DNA of 49,634 nt from Candidatus Pullichristensenella avicola (GCA_018711655.1 DVIA01000050.1:1-49634); one strand, 5' to 3'; shown: positions 7,134 through 15,436, counted from the stretch's first letter. Numbers and translations: made by a program. The notes: generated by a model not told the origin, from the letters alone.

Positions 7134-8126
7134 ATGAAGAAACTGATTGCTGTTGTGCTGACGCTGGTTCTCGTGCTGAGCGCCTCCAGCGCCTTTGCGC
7201 TGACCATTGGCTTCTCCCAGATCGGCCAGGAGTCCGACTGGCGCACGGCCAACACCGACAACGTCTGCAACGCCATCGAGGAAGCGGGCTGGACGCTCGT
7301 CTACTCTGACGGCCAGCAGAAGCAGGAAAACCAGGTGCAGGCCCTGCGCAGCTTCATCACCCAGGGCGTGGACTACATCCTCTTCACCGGCGTTGTGACC
7401 ACCGGCTGGGACGAGGTGCTCAAAGAGGTCAACGAGGCCGAGATCCCGCTGATCCTGCTGGACCGCATCCCCTCCTGCGTGGATGACATCGAGTACGCCG
7501 CCGCGTTCGGCGGAGACTTCGTCGAGGAAGGCAAGCGCATGGTGCGCTGGCTGGCCAACTACCTTGAGAAGGAAGGCCGCGGCGACGAACAGATCAACAT
7601 CGTCATGCTGGAAGGCACCACCGGCGCCGATGCGCAGGTCGGCCGCTCCGAGGGCATCCTCGCCGAGCTGGAGAACCATCCGAACATGACCCTGGTCGAG
7701 TCTCAGACCGGCAACTTCACCCGCGCTGAAGGCCAGCAGGTCATGGAGACCTTCCTCAACTCCATCGACGACATTGACGTCCTGCTCGCGCAGAACGACG
7801 ACATGGCTCTGGGCGCCATCGAGGCCATCAAGGCCGCCGGCCTGAAGCCCGGCGAGGACATCATCATCATCGGCTGCGACTCGGTTAAGGCTGCGTTCGA
7901 AGCCATCGTTGCCGGCGAGATGAACTGCACCGTGGAGTGCACGCCGCTGTACGCCGACTTCCTCATCCCCACCATCGAGGGCCTTGAGGCTGGCGAGACC
8001 TACGGCCGCGACATCATCCATCCCGAAGAGTACTGCTACGACGCCGAGGGCGGCATCCCCTACACCGAGGACGGCGAGGCCCTGTCCATCAAGGCCGCGG
8101 ACGTCATCGACGAGCGCGTCTACTAA
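7134..8126 (+). CDS. ytfQ: Sugar ABC transporter substrate-binding protein (YtfQ-like)
   Basis: A 330-residue extracytoplasmic binding protein of the periplasmic-binding-protein-4/CUT2 class. It has a Sec signal (MKKLIAVVLTLVLVLSASSAFA) without a lipobox cysteine. The mature start LTIGFSQIGQESDWRTANTD, then SDGQQKQENQVQALRSFI and GWDEVLKEVNEAEIPLILLDR, closely resembles galactofuranose-binding YtfQ. DVLLAQNDDMALGAIEAIKAAG is the typical hinge-side segment. The sugar is therefore probably galactofuranose or a related furanose; this is inference. GGAGGA precedes the ATG. It is first in the operon, and a stem-loop after its stop probably raises its share of transcripts over the membrane genes. 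The missing lipid anchor is odd for a Gram-positive binding protein. Confidence 0.9.
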   Translation: MKKLIAVVLTLVLVLSASSAFALTIGFSQIGQESDWRTANTDNVCNAIEEAGWTLVYSDGQQKQENQVQALRSFITQGVDYILFTGVVTTGWDEVLKEVNEAEIPLILLDRIPSCVDDIEYAAAFGGDFVEEGKRMVRWLANYLEKEGRGDEQINIVMLEGTTGADAQVGRSEGILAELENHPNMTLVESQTGNFTRAEGQQVMETFLNSIDDIDVLLAQNDDMALGAIEAIKAAGLKPGEDIIIIGCDSVKAAFEAIVAGEMNCTVECTPLYADFLIPTIEGLEAGETYGRDIIHPEEYCYDAEGGIPYTEDGEALSIKAADVIDERVY

Positions 8127-8155
8127 GCTACGAATGCTGGCGTGACCAGCCATCG

Positions 8156-8181
8156 CGGGGCTGCCGGGTGCGGCAGCCCCG
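8156..8181 (+). promoter_or_regulatory. Intercistronic stem-loop after the sugar-binding protein gene
   Basis: A perfect 10-bp stem (CGGGGCTGCC/GGCAGCCCCG, 6-nt loop) has no T-run, so read-through or processing is likely. Such hairpins commonly protect the 3' end of the abundant binding-protein message. Confidence 0.65.
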
Positions 8182-8258
8182 TGCTTGAGTATCCGGAGCG
8201 CGGCCGCCCGGTTTCGCCGCGCTGCGGGCCTCCGAATCCTGTTTAGGGAGGGATCCAT

Positions 8259-9767
8259 TTGTCAGAACTGTTGGAAATGCGGGGAATTGAGATTCAGTTC
8301 CCCGGCGTCAAGGCGTTGGATGGCGTGGATTTCACGCTGCGCGCCGGCGAGGTGCACGCCCTGCTGGGCGAAAACGGCGCCGGCAAGTCCACGCTGATCA
8401 AGTGCCTGACCGGCGTCAATAAGATGGACGCGGGCGAGATCCGCCTCGAAGGCAAGCCCATTCGCCCCACTTCGCCCCAGGCCGCCATTGAAATGGGAAT
8501 CTCCACGGTGTTTCAGGAGATCAACCTCTGCCCGAACCTCACCGTAGCGGAAAATATATTCGTCGGCCGCCAGCCGATGAAGCATCATCAGATCAACTGG
8601 AAGGAGATCAACCGCCGCGCCAACGAATTGATGGAGCGCTTCAACGTGCACATCGACGTCACCCGGCCGCTCTCCTATTATTCCACCGCCATTCAGCAGA
8701 TGGTCTCCATCGCCCGCGCGGTGGACATCGACGCCAAGGTGCTCATCCTCGACGAGCCGACTTCCTCGCTGGACGAAAACGAAGTCAAGCAGCTCTTCGC
8801 GGTCATGCGCTCTCTCAAGGAGCAGGGCATCGGCATCATTTTCATCACCCACTTCCTCGATCAGGTCTTTGAAATGTCCGACCGGCTGACCATTCTGCGC
8901 AACGGCCATCTCGTGGGCGTGTACGATATCCACGAGATCACCAAGCTGGAACTGGTCACGGAAATGATCGGCAAGGACATGAACGAGATCTTCAACCTCA
9001 AGCGCGCCACCGTCGCCGAGGACGCGCCCATCATGCTCAAGGCCGAGCACCTCGGCGCGCCGGGCAAGGTGGACGACGTTTCCCTGCACATCAAGAAGGG
9101 CGAAATGATCGGCTTTGCCGGCCTGCTCGGTTCCGGCCGCACGGAAACGGCGGAAATGATCTTCTGCGTCGCCCGGCCCACCAAGGGCACCGTGGAGATG
9201 AACGGCGAACAACTCAAGGCGCGCAACCCGCTCGATTCCATCAACCACAAGATGGCCTTCTGCCCCGAGGATCGAAAGCGCGACGGCATCATCGGCGATC
9301 TGTCCATTCGTGAAAACATCATCCTCGCCATGCAGGCAAAGCGCGGCTTTTTGCATCCCATCAGCCGCAAGGAGCAGGGCGAGATTGCCGACAAGTACAT
9401 CAAGATGCTTTCCATCGCCACCCCGGACGCCGAAAAGAAGATCGGCGAACTTTCCGGCGGCAACCAGCAGAAAGTTATCCTCGCCCGCTGGATGGCCACG
9501 CAGCCGGATCTGCTCATTCTCGACGAGCCGACCCGAGGCATCGACGTGGGCGCCAAGGCCGAGATTCAGCGCCTGATGCTGGAAATGTGCAACAATGGCG
9601 TGTCCGTGATTTTCATCTCCAGCGAACTGGAGGAAGTCATCCGCTGCTCCAACCGCATCCTCATCATGCGCGACGGCAAGAAGGCCGGCGAATTGGGCGG
9701 CGAATTCGGCACGAACACGCAAAGTGAGATCCTCAAGATCATTGCCGGAGAGGGGGCGAGCGCGTGA
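8259..9767 (+). CDS. ytfR: Sugar ABC transporter ATPase, two nucleotide-binding domains (YtfR-like)
   Basis: A 502-residue ATPase of the CUT2 family (RbsA/MglA/YtfR type) that powers sugar import from the cytoplasmic face. The first domain has Walker A GENGAGKST (about 38-46), Walker B ILDEPTSSLD and a degenerate signature (YYSTAIQQMVSIARA). The second has the family's altered Walker A (GLLGSGRTE), an intact signature LSGGNQQKV and Walker B ILDEPTRGID. It starts at TTG 8259, placed by GGGAGGG 6 nt upstream. The stop overlaps the next gene's GTG start, showing translational coupling. The length is normal. Confidence 0.93.
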   Translation: MSELLEMRGIEIQFPGVKALDGVDFTLRAGEVHALLGENGAGKSTLIKCLTGVNKMDAGEIRLEGKPIRPTSPQAAIEMGISTVFQEINLCPNLTVAENIFVGRQPMKHHQINWKEINRRANELMERFNVHIDVTRPLSYYSTAIQQMVSIARAVDIDAKVLILDEPTSSLDENEVKQLFAVMRSLKEQGIGIIFITHFLDQVFEMSDRLTILRNGHLVGVYDIHEITKLELVTEMIGKDMNEIFNLKRATVAEDAPIMLKAEHLGAPGKVDDVSLHIKKGEMIGFAGLLGSGRTETAEMIFCVARPTKGTVEMNGEQLKARNPLDSINHKMAFCPEDRKRDGIIGDLSIRENIILAMQAKRGFLHPISRKEQGEIADKYIKMLSIATPDAEKKIGELSGGNQQKVILARWMATQPDLLILDEPTRGIDVGAKAEIQRLMLEMCNNGVSVIFISSELEEVIRCSNRILIMRDGKKAGELGGEFGTNTQSEILKIIAGEGASA

Positions 9768-11221
9768 GCAATAAGAAAAACCTGCCCGGTCTTGCCCTGT
9801 TGGCGGTGCTGTGCGTCGTTATGGTCGCCATGGGCATTTGGGGCTTCGCGCTGGGCGGAACCGTCACCCTGAGCGCCGCCGAACTGGCCGCCCCGACGGC
9901 CACCGAGGCGCCCGCGGAAGAGGTTGCGACCGAAGAGGCCGTTGTCGAAGAAACGGCCGAAGAGGCAGCCGGGGAAGAATTGGCGGAAGCGGCCGGGGAT
10001 TCGGGCGTCAGCCTGCAGGAGTCCGCCATCGCCGAGCACCTTGCCGAGCGCAGCGGCCTGCAGTCCTTCGCCTATCTCAAGCGTTTCCCGCTTTTGATTA
10101 CGGGCGTTCTTCTGGGCGTGGCCTTCGTTGTCGCCTTGTTGATCTCGGGCAACAAGATGCGCATGCCGGAGAGCCTTTTGCACTCCAAACTGACTTACGC
10201 CGTGGTCGCGGAGCTGGCCATTCTCATGGTCTGTTTGTGGATCCGGCCGGACTTTTTCTCCATCCGCTATGAGCCGAGTTCCGGCATGCTGATCGGTTCC
10301 CTGATCACCATCCTCAACCGTTCGGCGGAAATCACCATCATCGCCATGGGCATGACGCTGGTCATCGCCCTGGGCGGCACGGACATTTCCGTGGGCGCCC
10401 TGGTGGCCGTGTCCGGCGCGCTGGCCCTCAAGTTCCTGCGCTGGGATATCGACGTGTATACCACGCCGGGCGACTATACGGTGCAGCCCTTCATCTGGGT
10501 GCTGCTGGTGCCGCTGGCCGTCTGTCTGCTGATGGGCCTGTTCAACGGCGCTCTGGTGGCGAAGCTGAGCATCCAGCCCATCATTGCCACGCTGATCCTC
10601 ATGGTGGCGGGCCGCGGCATCGCCCAGATCGTCACCGACGGCAAGCAGTATACCACCGGTTACACGCCGTTCCAGTTCATCGGCGGCGGCAGTTTCCTGG
10701 GGCTTCCCATGCCGGTGGTCATCTCCATCGTGGTGGTGGCGGCGGTAGCGCTGTTCACGCGCAAAACGGCGTTTGGCATGTTCGTTGAGTCCGTGGGCGT
10801 CAACCGCAGCGCCAGCCGCGTATCCGGCCTGCGTTCGGACCGCATCATCCTCATCGTCTACATGCTCACCGGTTTCCTGGCGGGCATTTCGGGCCTGATC
10901 TACTCCAGCCGCATCTCTTCGTGCGACTCCAACAACGCCGGCCTCAACTATGAAATGGACGCCATTCTGGCCGTGGTCATCGGCGGCACGAGCATGTCCG
11001 GCGGCAAGTTCTCCATTGCCGGCACGGTGATCGGCTCGATCATCATCCGCACCATCGTCACTTTCGTGCTCTACTTCGGCATCACGTCCGAATCGACGAT
11101 GGCGTTCAAGGCCATGATCATCGCTGTGGTCATCGTGTTGCAGTCCGAACCGGTGCGCAACTGGATGTCCAAGCGGTCCAAGGCCCGCAAAAGCACGGTA
11201 AGGGGGGAAGTACATGCTTAA
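9764..11221 (+). CDS. ytfT: Sugar ABC transporter permease 1 (YtfT-like) with acidic N-terminal insert
   Basis: A 485-residue membrane permease of the CUT2/RbsC family. The conserved core includes AMGMTLVIALGGTDISVGALVAVSGAL, NGALVAKLSIQPIIATLILM and MDAILAVVIGGTSMSGGKFSIAGTVIG. It is about 140 residues longer than usual. After a first helix (about 8-30) comes a Pro/Ala/Thr/Glu-rich stretch of about 70 residues (APTATEAPAEEVATEEAVVEE...) predicted to lie outside, then another helix (about 107-128) before the core. It starts at GTG 9764 overlapping the ATPase stop and ends overlapping permease 2. It pairs with permease 2 as a heterodimer. Confidence 0.9.
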   Translation: MSNKKNLPGLALLAVLCVVMVAMGIWGFALGGTVTLSAAELAAPTATEAPAEEVATEEAVVEETAEEAAGEELAEAAGDSGVSLQESAIAEHLAERSGLQSFAYLKRFPLLITGVLLGVAFVVALLISGNKMRMPESLLHSKLTYAVVAELAILMVCLWIRPDFFSIRYEPSSGMLIGSLITILNRSAEITIIAMGMTLVIALGGTDISVGALVAVSGALALKFLRWDIDVYTTPGDYTVQPFIWVLLVPLAVCLLMGLFNGALVAKLSIQPIIATLILMVAGRGIAQIVTDGKQYTTGYTPFQFIGGGSFLGLPMPVVISIVVVAAVALFTRKTAFGMFVESVGVNRSASRVSGLRSDRIILIVYMLTGFLAGISGLIYSSRISSCDSNNAGLNYEMDAILAVVIGGTSMSGGKFSIAGTVIGSIIIRTIVTFVLYFGITSESTMAFKAMIIAVVIVLQSEPVRNWMSKRSKARKSTVRGEVHA

Positions 11222-12263
11222 TACGCAGCCGAAGCGCCGGAGCCTGCTCTCGCGCATACTCAACCCCAAGTACATCATGGTCTATTCCACGATCGCGGTG
11301 TTCCTCATCATTTACATCGTGGGCGCCATCGCCTATGGCGGCAAGGGCTTTACCACGCTGCGCACGTTCCTGTTGCTTTTCAGCGATAACGCCTATATCG
11401 GCATCAGCGCCGTTGGCATGACGATGGTGCTCATCACCGGCGGTATCGACCTGTCGGTGGCCGCGGTCGCTTCGCTCACGGGTATGTTCATCGCCTACGG
11501 CAACAGCATTCTGGGCATTGATCCGTTCATCTGCATCGCCTTCTCCATTGTGGTGGGCGTGGGCCTGGGCCTTTTGATGGGCGCGACCATCCACTACCTG
11601 AACGTGCCGCCCTTCATCACCACGCTGACGGGCATGTTCCTGGCGCGCGGCGTGTGCTCGCTCATCAGCCGCGAGTCGATTGCGATCACCAACGAAGCCA
11701 TCGACGCGCTGGCGGGCTGGAAGATCACCTTCTATCACCTGGTAGACGGGCAATGGGAGAAGATCAAGCCCGTGGCCACCATCAACTTCAGCGTGCTTCT
11801 GTTCCTTGCCATGATCGTCATCGGCGCCATCATCATGCAGAAAACGCGTTTTGGCCGCAATGTTTACGCCATCGGCGGCAACGAGCAGTCGGCCAAGCTG
11901 ATGGGCCTGCCCGTAGCGCGCACGAAGGTGCTGGTTTACGGCTTCAACGGCCTGTGCTCCGTGCTGGCGGGCGTAGCCTATGTGCTCTACGTCAAGTCCG
12001 GCTGGAACCTCGCCCTGCAGGGCGGCGAACTGGACGTCATCTCCGCCACCGTCATTGGCGGCACGCTGCTCACCGGCGGCGTCGGCTACATGTTCGGCAC
12101 GCTGTTTGGCGTACTGCTCAAGGGCACCATTCCGGCGCTGATCACCTTCAACGGCACGCTGTCGTCCTGGTGGGGCAAAATCGCCACGGGCGCGCTGCTT
12201 CTGCTGTTCATTCTGCTCCAGCGCGCGGTGGTTTCCGGTTCCGAACGCAAAAAGAAGGTTTAA
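11214..12263 (+). CDS. yjfF: Sugar ABC transporter permease 2 (YjfF-like)
   Basis: A 349-residue CUT2 permease with about eight to ten helices. Family segments are ISAVGMTMVLITGGIDLSVAAVASLTGM, NVPPFITTLTGMFLARGVCSLIS, NVYAIGGNEQSAKLMGLPV and LDVISATVIGGTLLTGGVGYMFGTLFG. A two-permease arrangement with YtfQR-like partners is typical of the galactofuranose importer. The ATG at 11214 overlaps the previous gene by 8 bp. It is the last gene of the operon; no terminator was recognised before the rplJ promoter, which begins 10 bp after the stop. Confidence 0.92.
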   Translation: MLNTQPKRRSLLSRILNPKYIMVYSTIAVFLIIYIVGAIAYGGKGFTTLRTFLLLFSDNAYIGISAVGMTMVLITGGIDLSVAAVASLTGMFIAYGNSILGIDPFICIAFSIVVGVGLGLLMGATIHYLNVPPFITTLTGMFLARGVCSLISRESIAITNEAIDALAGWKITFYHLVDGQWEKIKPVATINFSVLLFLAMIVIGAIIMQKTRFGRNVYAIGGNEQSAKLMGLPVARTKVLVYGFNGLCSVLAGVAYVLYVKSGWNLALQGGELDVISATVIGGTLLTGGVGYMFGTLFGVLLKGTIPALITFNGTLSSWWGKIATGALLLLFILLQRAVVSGSERKKKV

Positions 12264-12273
12264 CACAAACGCC

Positions 12274-12302
12274 TTGACACAGACGCCATCCTTTGCTATA
12301 AT
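12274..12302 (+). promoter_or_regulatory. Consensus sigma-A promoter of rplJ-rplL
   Basis: TTGACA (12274-12279), a 17-bp spacer and TATAAT (12297-12302) match the consensus perfectly, as expected for ribosomal protein genes. The leader before rplJ is about 175 nt. Confidence 0.93.
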
Positions 12303-12307
12303 AGGCG

Positions 12308-12430
12308 ATGGCTGAAAAGCCGCTTCGCCATAGACAGCGAGCGCGCAAGCTCAATGGCCTTCGGGCCGCTCGCCGAGGCGCAAAGGAAATTGTGTCAGCA
12401 ACGCCCTTGCGCCATGCGCAGGGGCTTTTT
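12308..12430 (+). ncRNA. L10 (rplJ) leader with attenuator
   Basis: The leader folds into several GC-rich stems and ends in a terminator-like hairpin: GCCCTTGCGC/GCGCAGGGGC followed by TTTTT (about 12402-12430). In Firmicutes the L10-L12 complex binds this leader to shut down its own operon. The position and terminator fit that autoregulation; the exact binding motif was not folded. Confidence 0.75.
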
Positions 12431-12482
12431 CATGGGTTTCCATGCAGCCGTCATTCAGGACGGGTGAGGAGGTGTCAACACA

Positions 12483-13010
12483 ATGTCCAAGAATTTTGAG
12501 ATCAAAAAGACCGTTGTCGCGGACATCAAGGATAAGATGAGCCGCGCGCAGTCCCTTGTGCTGGTCGATTACCGCGGCCTGACCGTGGAAGAAGTGACCG
12601 ATCTGCGCAACCAGTTCCGCAAGGCGGGCGTAGAGTATGCGGTTTTGAAAAACACCATGCTCACCCTCGCGGCGCGCGATCTGCAGATCGAGGGCCTCGA
12701 GGAGCATCTCAAGGGCCCGACCGCCGTGGCCTTTGGCTATGAGGACCCGGTGGCCCCCGCCAAGATCGTCACGGAGTTCATCAAAAAGAACAAGAAGATC
12801 AGCGTCAAGTGCGGTATGGTCGATCAGAAGGTGATCGACGTAGCCGGCGTCACCGCGCTGGCCGAACTGCCGCCCAAGGAGGTCCTCATCGCCAAGTTGA
12901 TGGGCAGCGTCAATGCGCCGATCAGCGGCTTTGTGGGCGTGCTTTCCGGCGTGCTGCGTTCCTTCGTTTATGCGGTGGAAGCTGTGCGCAAGCAGAAGGC
13001 CGGCGAATAA
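12483..13010 (+). CDS. rplJ: 50S ribosomal protein L10
   Basis: A 175-residue protein that anchors the L7/L12 dimers at the base of the ribosomal stalk. The N-terminal part reads KKTVVADIKDKMSRAQSLVLVDYRGLTVEEVTDLR, followed by VEYAVLKNTMLTLAA and KGPTAVAFGYEDPVAPAKI, all typical of L10. The C-terminal helix (about 140-175) is the L12-binding spine. AGGAGG precedes the ATG. It is co-transcribed with rplL 58 nt downstream. The usual neighbours rplK-rplA upstream and rpoBC downstream are missing here. Confidence 0.97.
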   Translation: MSKNFEIKKTVVADIKDKMSRAQSLVLVDYRGLTVEEVTDLRNQFRKAGVEYAVLKNTMLTLAARDLQIEGLEEHLKGPTAVAFGYEDPVAPAKIVTEFIKKNKKISVKCGMVDQKVIDVAGVTALAELPPKEVLIAKLMGSVNAPISGFVGVLSGVLRSFVYAVEAVRKQKAGE

Positions 13011-13068
13011 GTTTGCCGCTGGCCGGTTGACCAACATTCGATTTACGAAATAACATGGAGGTATCATC

Positions 13069-13446
13069 ATGAATCGCGAAGAGATCATTTCCGCCATTGA
13101 GTCCATGACTGTTCTGGAGCTTGCCGAGTTGGTAAAGGAACTTGAGGAGAAGTTCGGCGTGTCCGCCGCCGCTCCCGTCGCCGTGGCCGCCGCTCCCGCC
13201 GCTGCCGCCGCCGCTGCTCCCGAAGAAGAAAAGACCGAGTTCGACGTCATCCTCAAGGATGTCGGCGCTGAGAAGATCAAGGTCATCAAGGTCGTGCGCG
13301 AAGTGTGCTCCGGCCTGGGCCTGAAGGAAGCCAAGGACCTGGTTGACAACTGCCCGAAGCCCATCAAGGAGGCTGTCTCCAAGGAAGCCGCCGAGGAGAT
13401 CAAGAAGAAGTTCGCCGAGGTCGGCGCGACGGTCGAGATCAAGTAA
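13069..13446 (+). CDS. rplL: 50S ribosomal protein L7/L12
   Basis: A 125-residue stalk protein that recruits translation GTPases. Residues about 1-32 are the dimerisation domain ([24 protein letters not shown]). An Ala/Pro/Val-rich flexible hinge follows (about 33-52). The C-terminal domain has [37 protein letters not shown] and the end [18 protein letters not shown] precedes the ATG after a GGAGG. A terminator follows directly. Confidence 0.98.
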   Translation: MNREEIISAIESMTVLELAELVKELEEKFGVSAAAPVAVAAAPAAAAAAAPEEEKTEFDVILKDVGAEKIKVIKVVREVCSGLGLKEAKDLVDNCPKPIKEAVSKEAAEEIKKKFAEVGATVEIK

Positions 13447-13462
13447 GCAGCGTTTTTGCTGG

Positions 13463-13492
13463 GAATCCGCTCCGGTTTGGGGCGGATTCTTT
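13463..13492 (+). terminator. Terminator after rplL
   Basis: The stem GAATCCGCTCC/GGGGCGGATTC (one G-U pair, 5-nt loop) is followed by TTT. It starts 16 nt after the rplL stop. Confidence 0.8.
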
Positions 13493-13592
13493 GGTTCTCG
13501 CCGCGGAGAGGGGGAAGGGACGCGGCGGTTGCGCCGGGCCGTTTTGGTCATGTCGGTTTTTGGATCGTGCGAAAAGGTTTGGCGTTGGGGGG

Positions 13593-13725
13593 ACGCTGCG
13601 TGCGCGAATGGTTTGAGACGTGCGCGCGGGGATTGAGGTACGTTCGCTGAATGGCGCTGCCCTGCCCTGCGGGCGGGGGGCGCTGCGTGCGCGAATGGTT
13701 TGGAATGTGCGCGCGGGGATTGAGT
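13593..13725. repeat. Two direct copies of a 44-bp repeat, 87 bp apart
   Basis: Copies at about 13594-13637 and 13681-13724 begin CGCTGCGTGCGCGAATGGTT and end CGCGCGGGGATTGAG, with only a few differences. The intervening sequence is GC-rich and non-coding. The GCGCGGGGAT end resembles the cores of the CRISPR-like arrays elsewhere in the window, but two copies are too few to call an array. Confidence 0.7.
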
Positions 13726-13749
13726 GTTGTTCTTTGGGCGACGCAGGCA

Positions 13750-13817
13750 CACTGGGGCTTCGCCCCAGACCCGTTCCGGGCCAGCCCGGACCCGCTTAAG
13801 AACCTGAGGTTCTTAAG
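13750..13817. repeat. Cluster of three hairpins; REP/MITE-like element
   Basis: Three perfect or near-perfect inverted repeats stand in a row: CTGGGGC-TTCG-CCCCAG (13752-13769), TCCGGGC-CA-GCCCGGA (about 13774-13790) and CTTAAGAACC-TGA-GGTTCTTAAG (13795-13817). This tight arrangement is typical of dispersed extragenic palindromic or miniature mobile elements. It lies just upstream of the DUF362 gene. Confidence 0.6.
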
Positions 13818-13874
13818 AATCTCCCAGCGGGCGCCGGCGGGGCGTGGGGAAGAAGTGGAAGGGAGGTGGCGAAA

Positions 13875-15011
13875 ATGGCCGATGTAGCCATTGCGCGTTG
13901 CGGGGATTATGCGGCGGTGGAAGAGGCTTTGCTGCGCGCGCTCGAACCATTGGGCGGTTTGGAGTGGGTGCGGCCCGGCATGAAAGTGGCGCTCAAGGCG
14001 AACCTCATCGCCGGCGCGGCGCCGGAGCGCGCCGTGGTCACGCATCCGCTTTTGCTGGCCGCGCTTTCGCGGCTGCTCATTGCCCGCGGGGCCGAGGTGC
14101 GCGTCGGCGACAGCCCTGGAGGGTTGTACAACGTCGCCTTTGTCGGCCGCATTTACGCGGCTTCCGGCATGGACGTTGTGGAGGCGGCCGGCGCGGCGCT
14201 CAACCGCGATTTTTCCCAGCGCGCGGCAGAGTTTCCGCGCGGCCGGGTGCTGCGCGCGTTTCAATATACCGCGTGGCTGGACTGGGCCGACGAGATCATC
14301 AACGTTTGCAAACTCAAGACGCACGGCATGATGGGCATGACCTGCGCCGCCAAGAATCTTTTCGGCGTCGTGCCGGGCACGCTCAAGCCGGAGTACCATT
14401 ACCGGCACGCGCAACCGGCCGATTTTGCCGAAATGATTCTCGATCTGGACGAGTATGTGCATCCGCGCTTGCACATCTGCGACGCCGTGGTCGCCATGGA
14501 GGGCAACGGCCCTTCCGCGGGCGATCCGCGCGCCGTGGGGGCGGTTCTGGCTGCGCGCAGCCCGCACGCGCTGGACCTGGCCTGCGCGCATATTATCGGC
14601 ATTCGTCCGGAGGATGTGCCCACGCTCGTCGCGGCGCGGGGGCGGGGATATATACCCGCGCGGGCAGAGGAATTGGAGATTGCCGGGGAACTGTTTACAG
14701 TGCCGGGCTTTCGCCTGGTGATGCAGCGCAGCGCGCTGGACTTTGCGCGGCCGTTTGCCGGGCCGTTGGGCGTTCTGGCGGGCAAAGTCATGCGCTCGGC
14801 CATGCGCGCGCGGCCGGAGGTAGCGCCCGGGGAGTGCGTGGCCTGCGAGCAATGCGCGCGCGTTTGCCCGGCGCACGCCATTTCCATGCGTCGCGGTCTG
14901 CCGCGCATTGACCGGCGCGCCTGCATCGGCTGTTTCTGCTGCCAGGAATTCTGTCCCAAGGGCGCGATGAAGGCGCGGCGCACGCGAATTGCGCGCCTGT
15001 TGGGCGGTTGA
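13875..15011 (+). CDS. DUF362-family protein with two [4Fe-4S] ferredoxin motifs
   Basis: A 378-residue protein. The large N-terminal DUF362 domain (about 1-300) shows MKVALKANLIAGAAPERAVVTHP, VRVGDSPGG, INVCKLKTHGMMGMTCAAKNLFG and VVAMEGNGPSAGDPRAVG. The C-terminal bacterial ferredoxin domain has CVACEQCARVCPAHAIS and CIGCFCCQEFCPKGAM, each a CxxCxxCxxxC set for one [4Fe-4S] cluster. It is probably a cytoplasmic redox or iron-sulfur protein; the substrate is not known. GGGAGGTGG precedes the ATG. It stands alone between the rplJL terminator and the ylxM promoter. Confidence 0.9.
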   Translation: MADVAIARCGDYAAVEEALLRALEPLGGLEWVRPGMKVALKANLIAGAAPERAVVTHPLLLAALSRLLIARGAEVRVGDSPGGLYNVAFVGRIYAASGMDVVEAAGAALNRDFSQRAAEFPRGRVLRAFQYTAWLDWADEIINVCKLKTHGMMGMTCAAKNLFGVVPGTLKPEYHYRHAQPADFAEMILDLDEYVHPRLHICDAVVAMEGNGPSAGDPRAVGAVLAARSPHALDLACAHIIGIRPEDVPTLVAARGRGYIPARAEELEIAGELFTVPGFRLVMQRSALDFARPFAGPLGVLAGKVMRSAMRARPEVAPGECVACEQCARVCPAHAISMRRGLPRIDRRACIGCFCCQEFCPKGAMKARRTRIARLLGG

Positions 15012-15017
15012 CGGCGC

Positions 15018-15093
15018 TGTCAAAATATTTTACTTGACAGCATTGCGATGATTTGCTACAATATTCCCCGTGGCAAGCAATTTGGCTTGACAG
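15018..15093. promoter_or_regulatory. Inverted and direct repeats around the ylxM promoter
   Basis: CTGTCAA (15018-15024) and TTGACAG (15034-15040) form a perfect inverted repeat, and the second arm is the -35 element. A further TTGACAG occurs at 15087-15093 next to the ribosome-binding site. They could be an operator or chance copies of a -35-like word. Confidence 0.4.
15034..15062 (+). promoter_or_regulatory. Sigma-A promoter of ylxM-ffh
   Basis: TTGACA (15034-15039), a 17-bp spacer and TACAAT (15057-15062). It would drive ylxM, ffh, rpsP and khpA. Confidence 0.85.
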
Positions 15094-15104
15094 GGGGGAG
15101 CGCA

Positions 15105-15431
15105 ATGGAGCCGCGCGTGGAGACTGCGTATCTGCTGGATTTCTATGGCGCGCTGTTGACCCCCAAGCGCCGCGAGATGCTGCGCATGCGCTATGAGGAG
15201 GACATGTCCCTGTCCGAAATCGGCGCGCAGATGGGCGTCTCCCGCCAGGCGGTCAGCGACGGCATGCTCGCCGCCCGCAAAAAGCTGGAGGAATACGAGG
15301 CCAAGCTGGGCCTTGTGCGCCGCTATCTGGCCATCAACGCCGAGGCCGCGGCCTGTCTGGCGGCGCTGGAGGCGGACGATCGCGCCGGGGCGCGGCGGCA
15401 TCTTCACAATATATTGCAGATCGAGAGGTGA
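15105..15431 (+). CDS. ylxM: YlxM/p13-like helix-turn-helix protein
   Basis: A 108-residue protein of the UPF0122/YlxM family, encoded next to ffh across Gram-positive bacteria and thought to modulate the signal recognition particle. The conserved part is YLLDFYGALLTPKRREMLRMRYEEDMSLSEIGAQMGVSRQAVSDGM (about 8-53), a sigma-70-region-4-like helix-turn-helix. A coiled-coil-prone segment follows (RKKLEEYEAKLGLV). GGGGGGAG precedes the ATG. It ends 5 nt before ffh, so the two are co-translated. Confidence 0.93.
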   Translation: MEPRVETAYLLDFYGALLTPKRREMLRMRYEEDMSLSEIGAQMGVSRQAVSDGMLAARKKLEEYEAKLGLVRRYLAINAEAAACLAALEADDRAGARRHLHNILQIER

Positions 15432-15436
15432 CGCGC

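Noticed and set aside
8262-11278. Long minus-strand frames opposite the sugar importer (486 and 570 aa)
   Set aside because: Their His/Ala/Gly-rich composition is typical of antisense of GC-rich genes, and the plus-strand genes overlap tightly as an operon.
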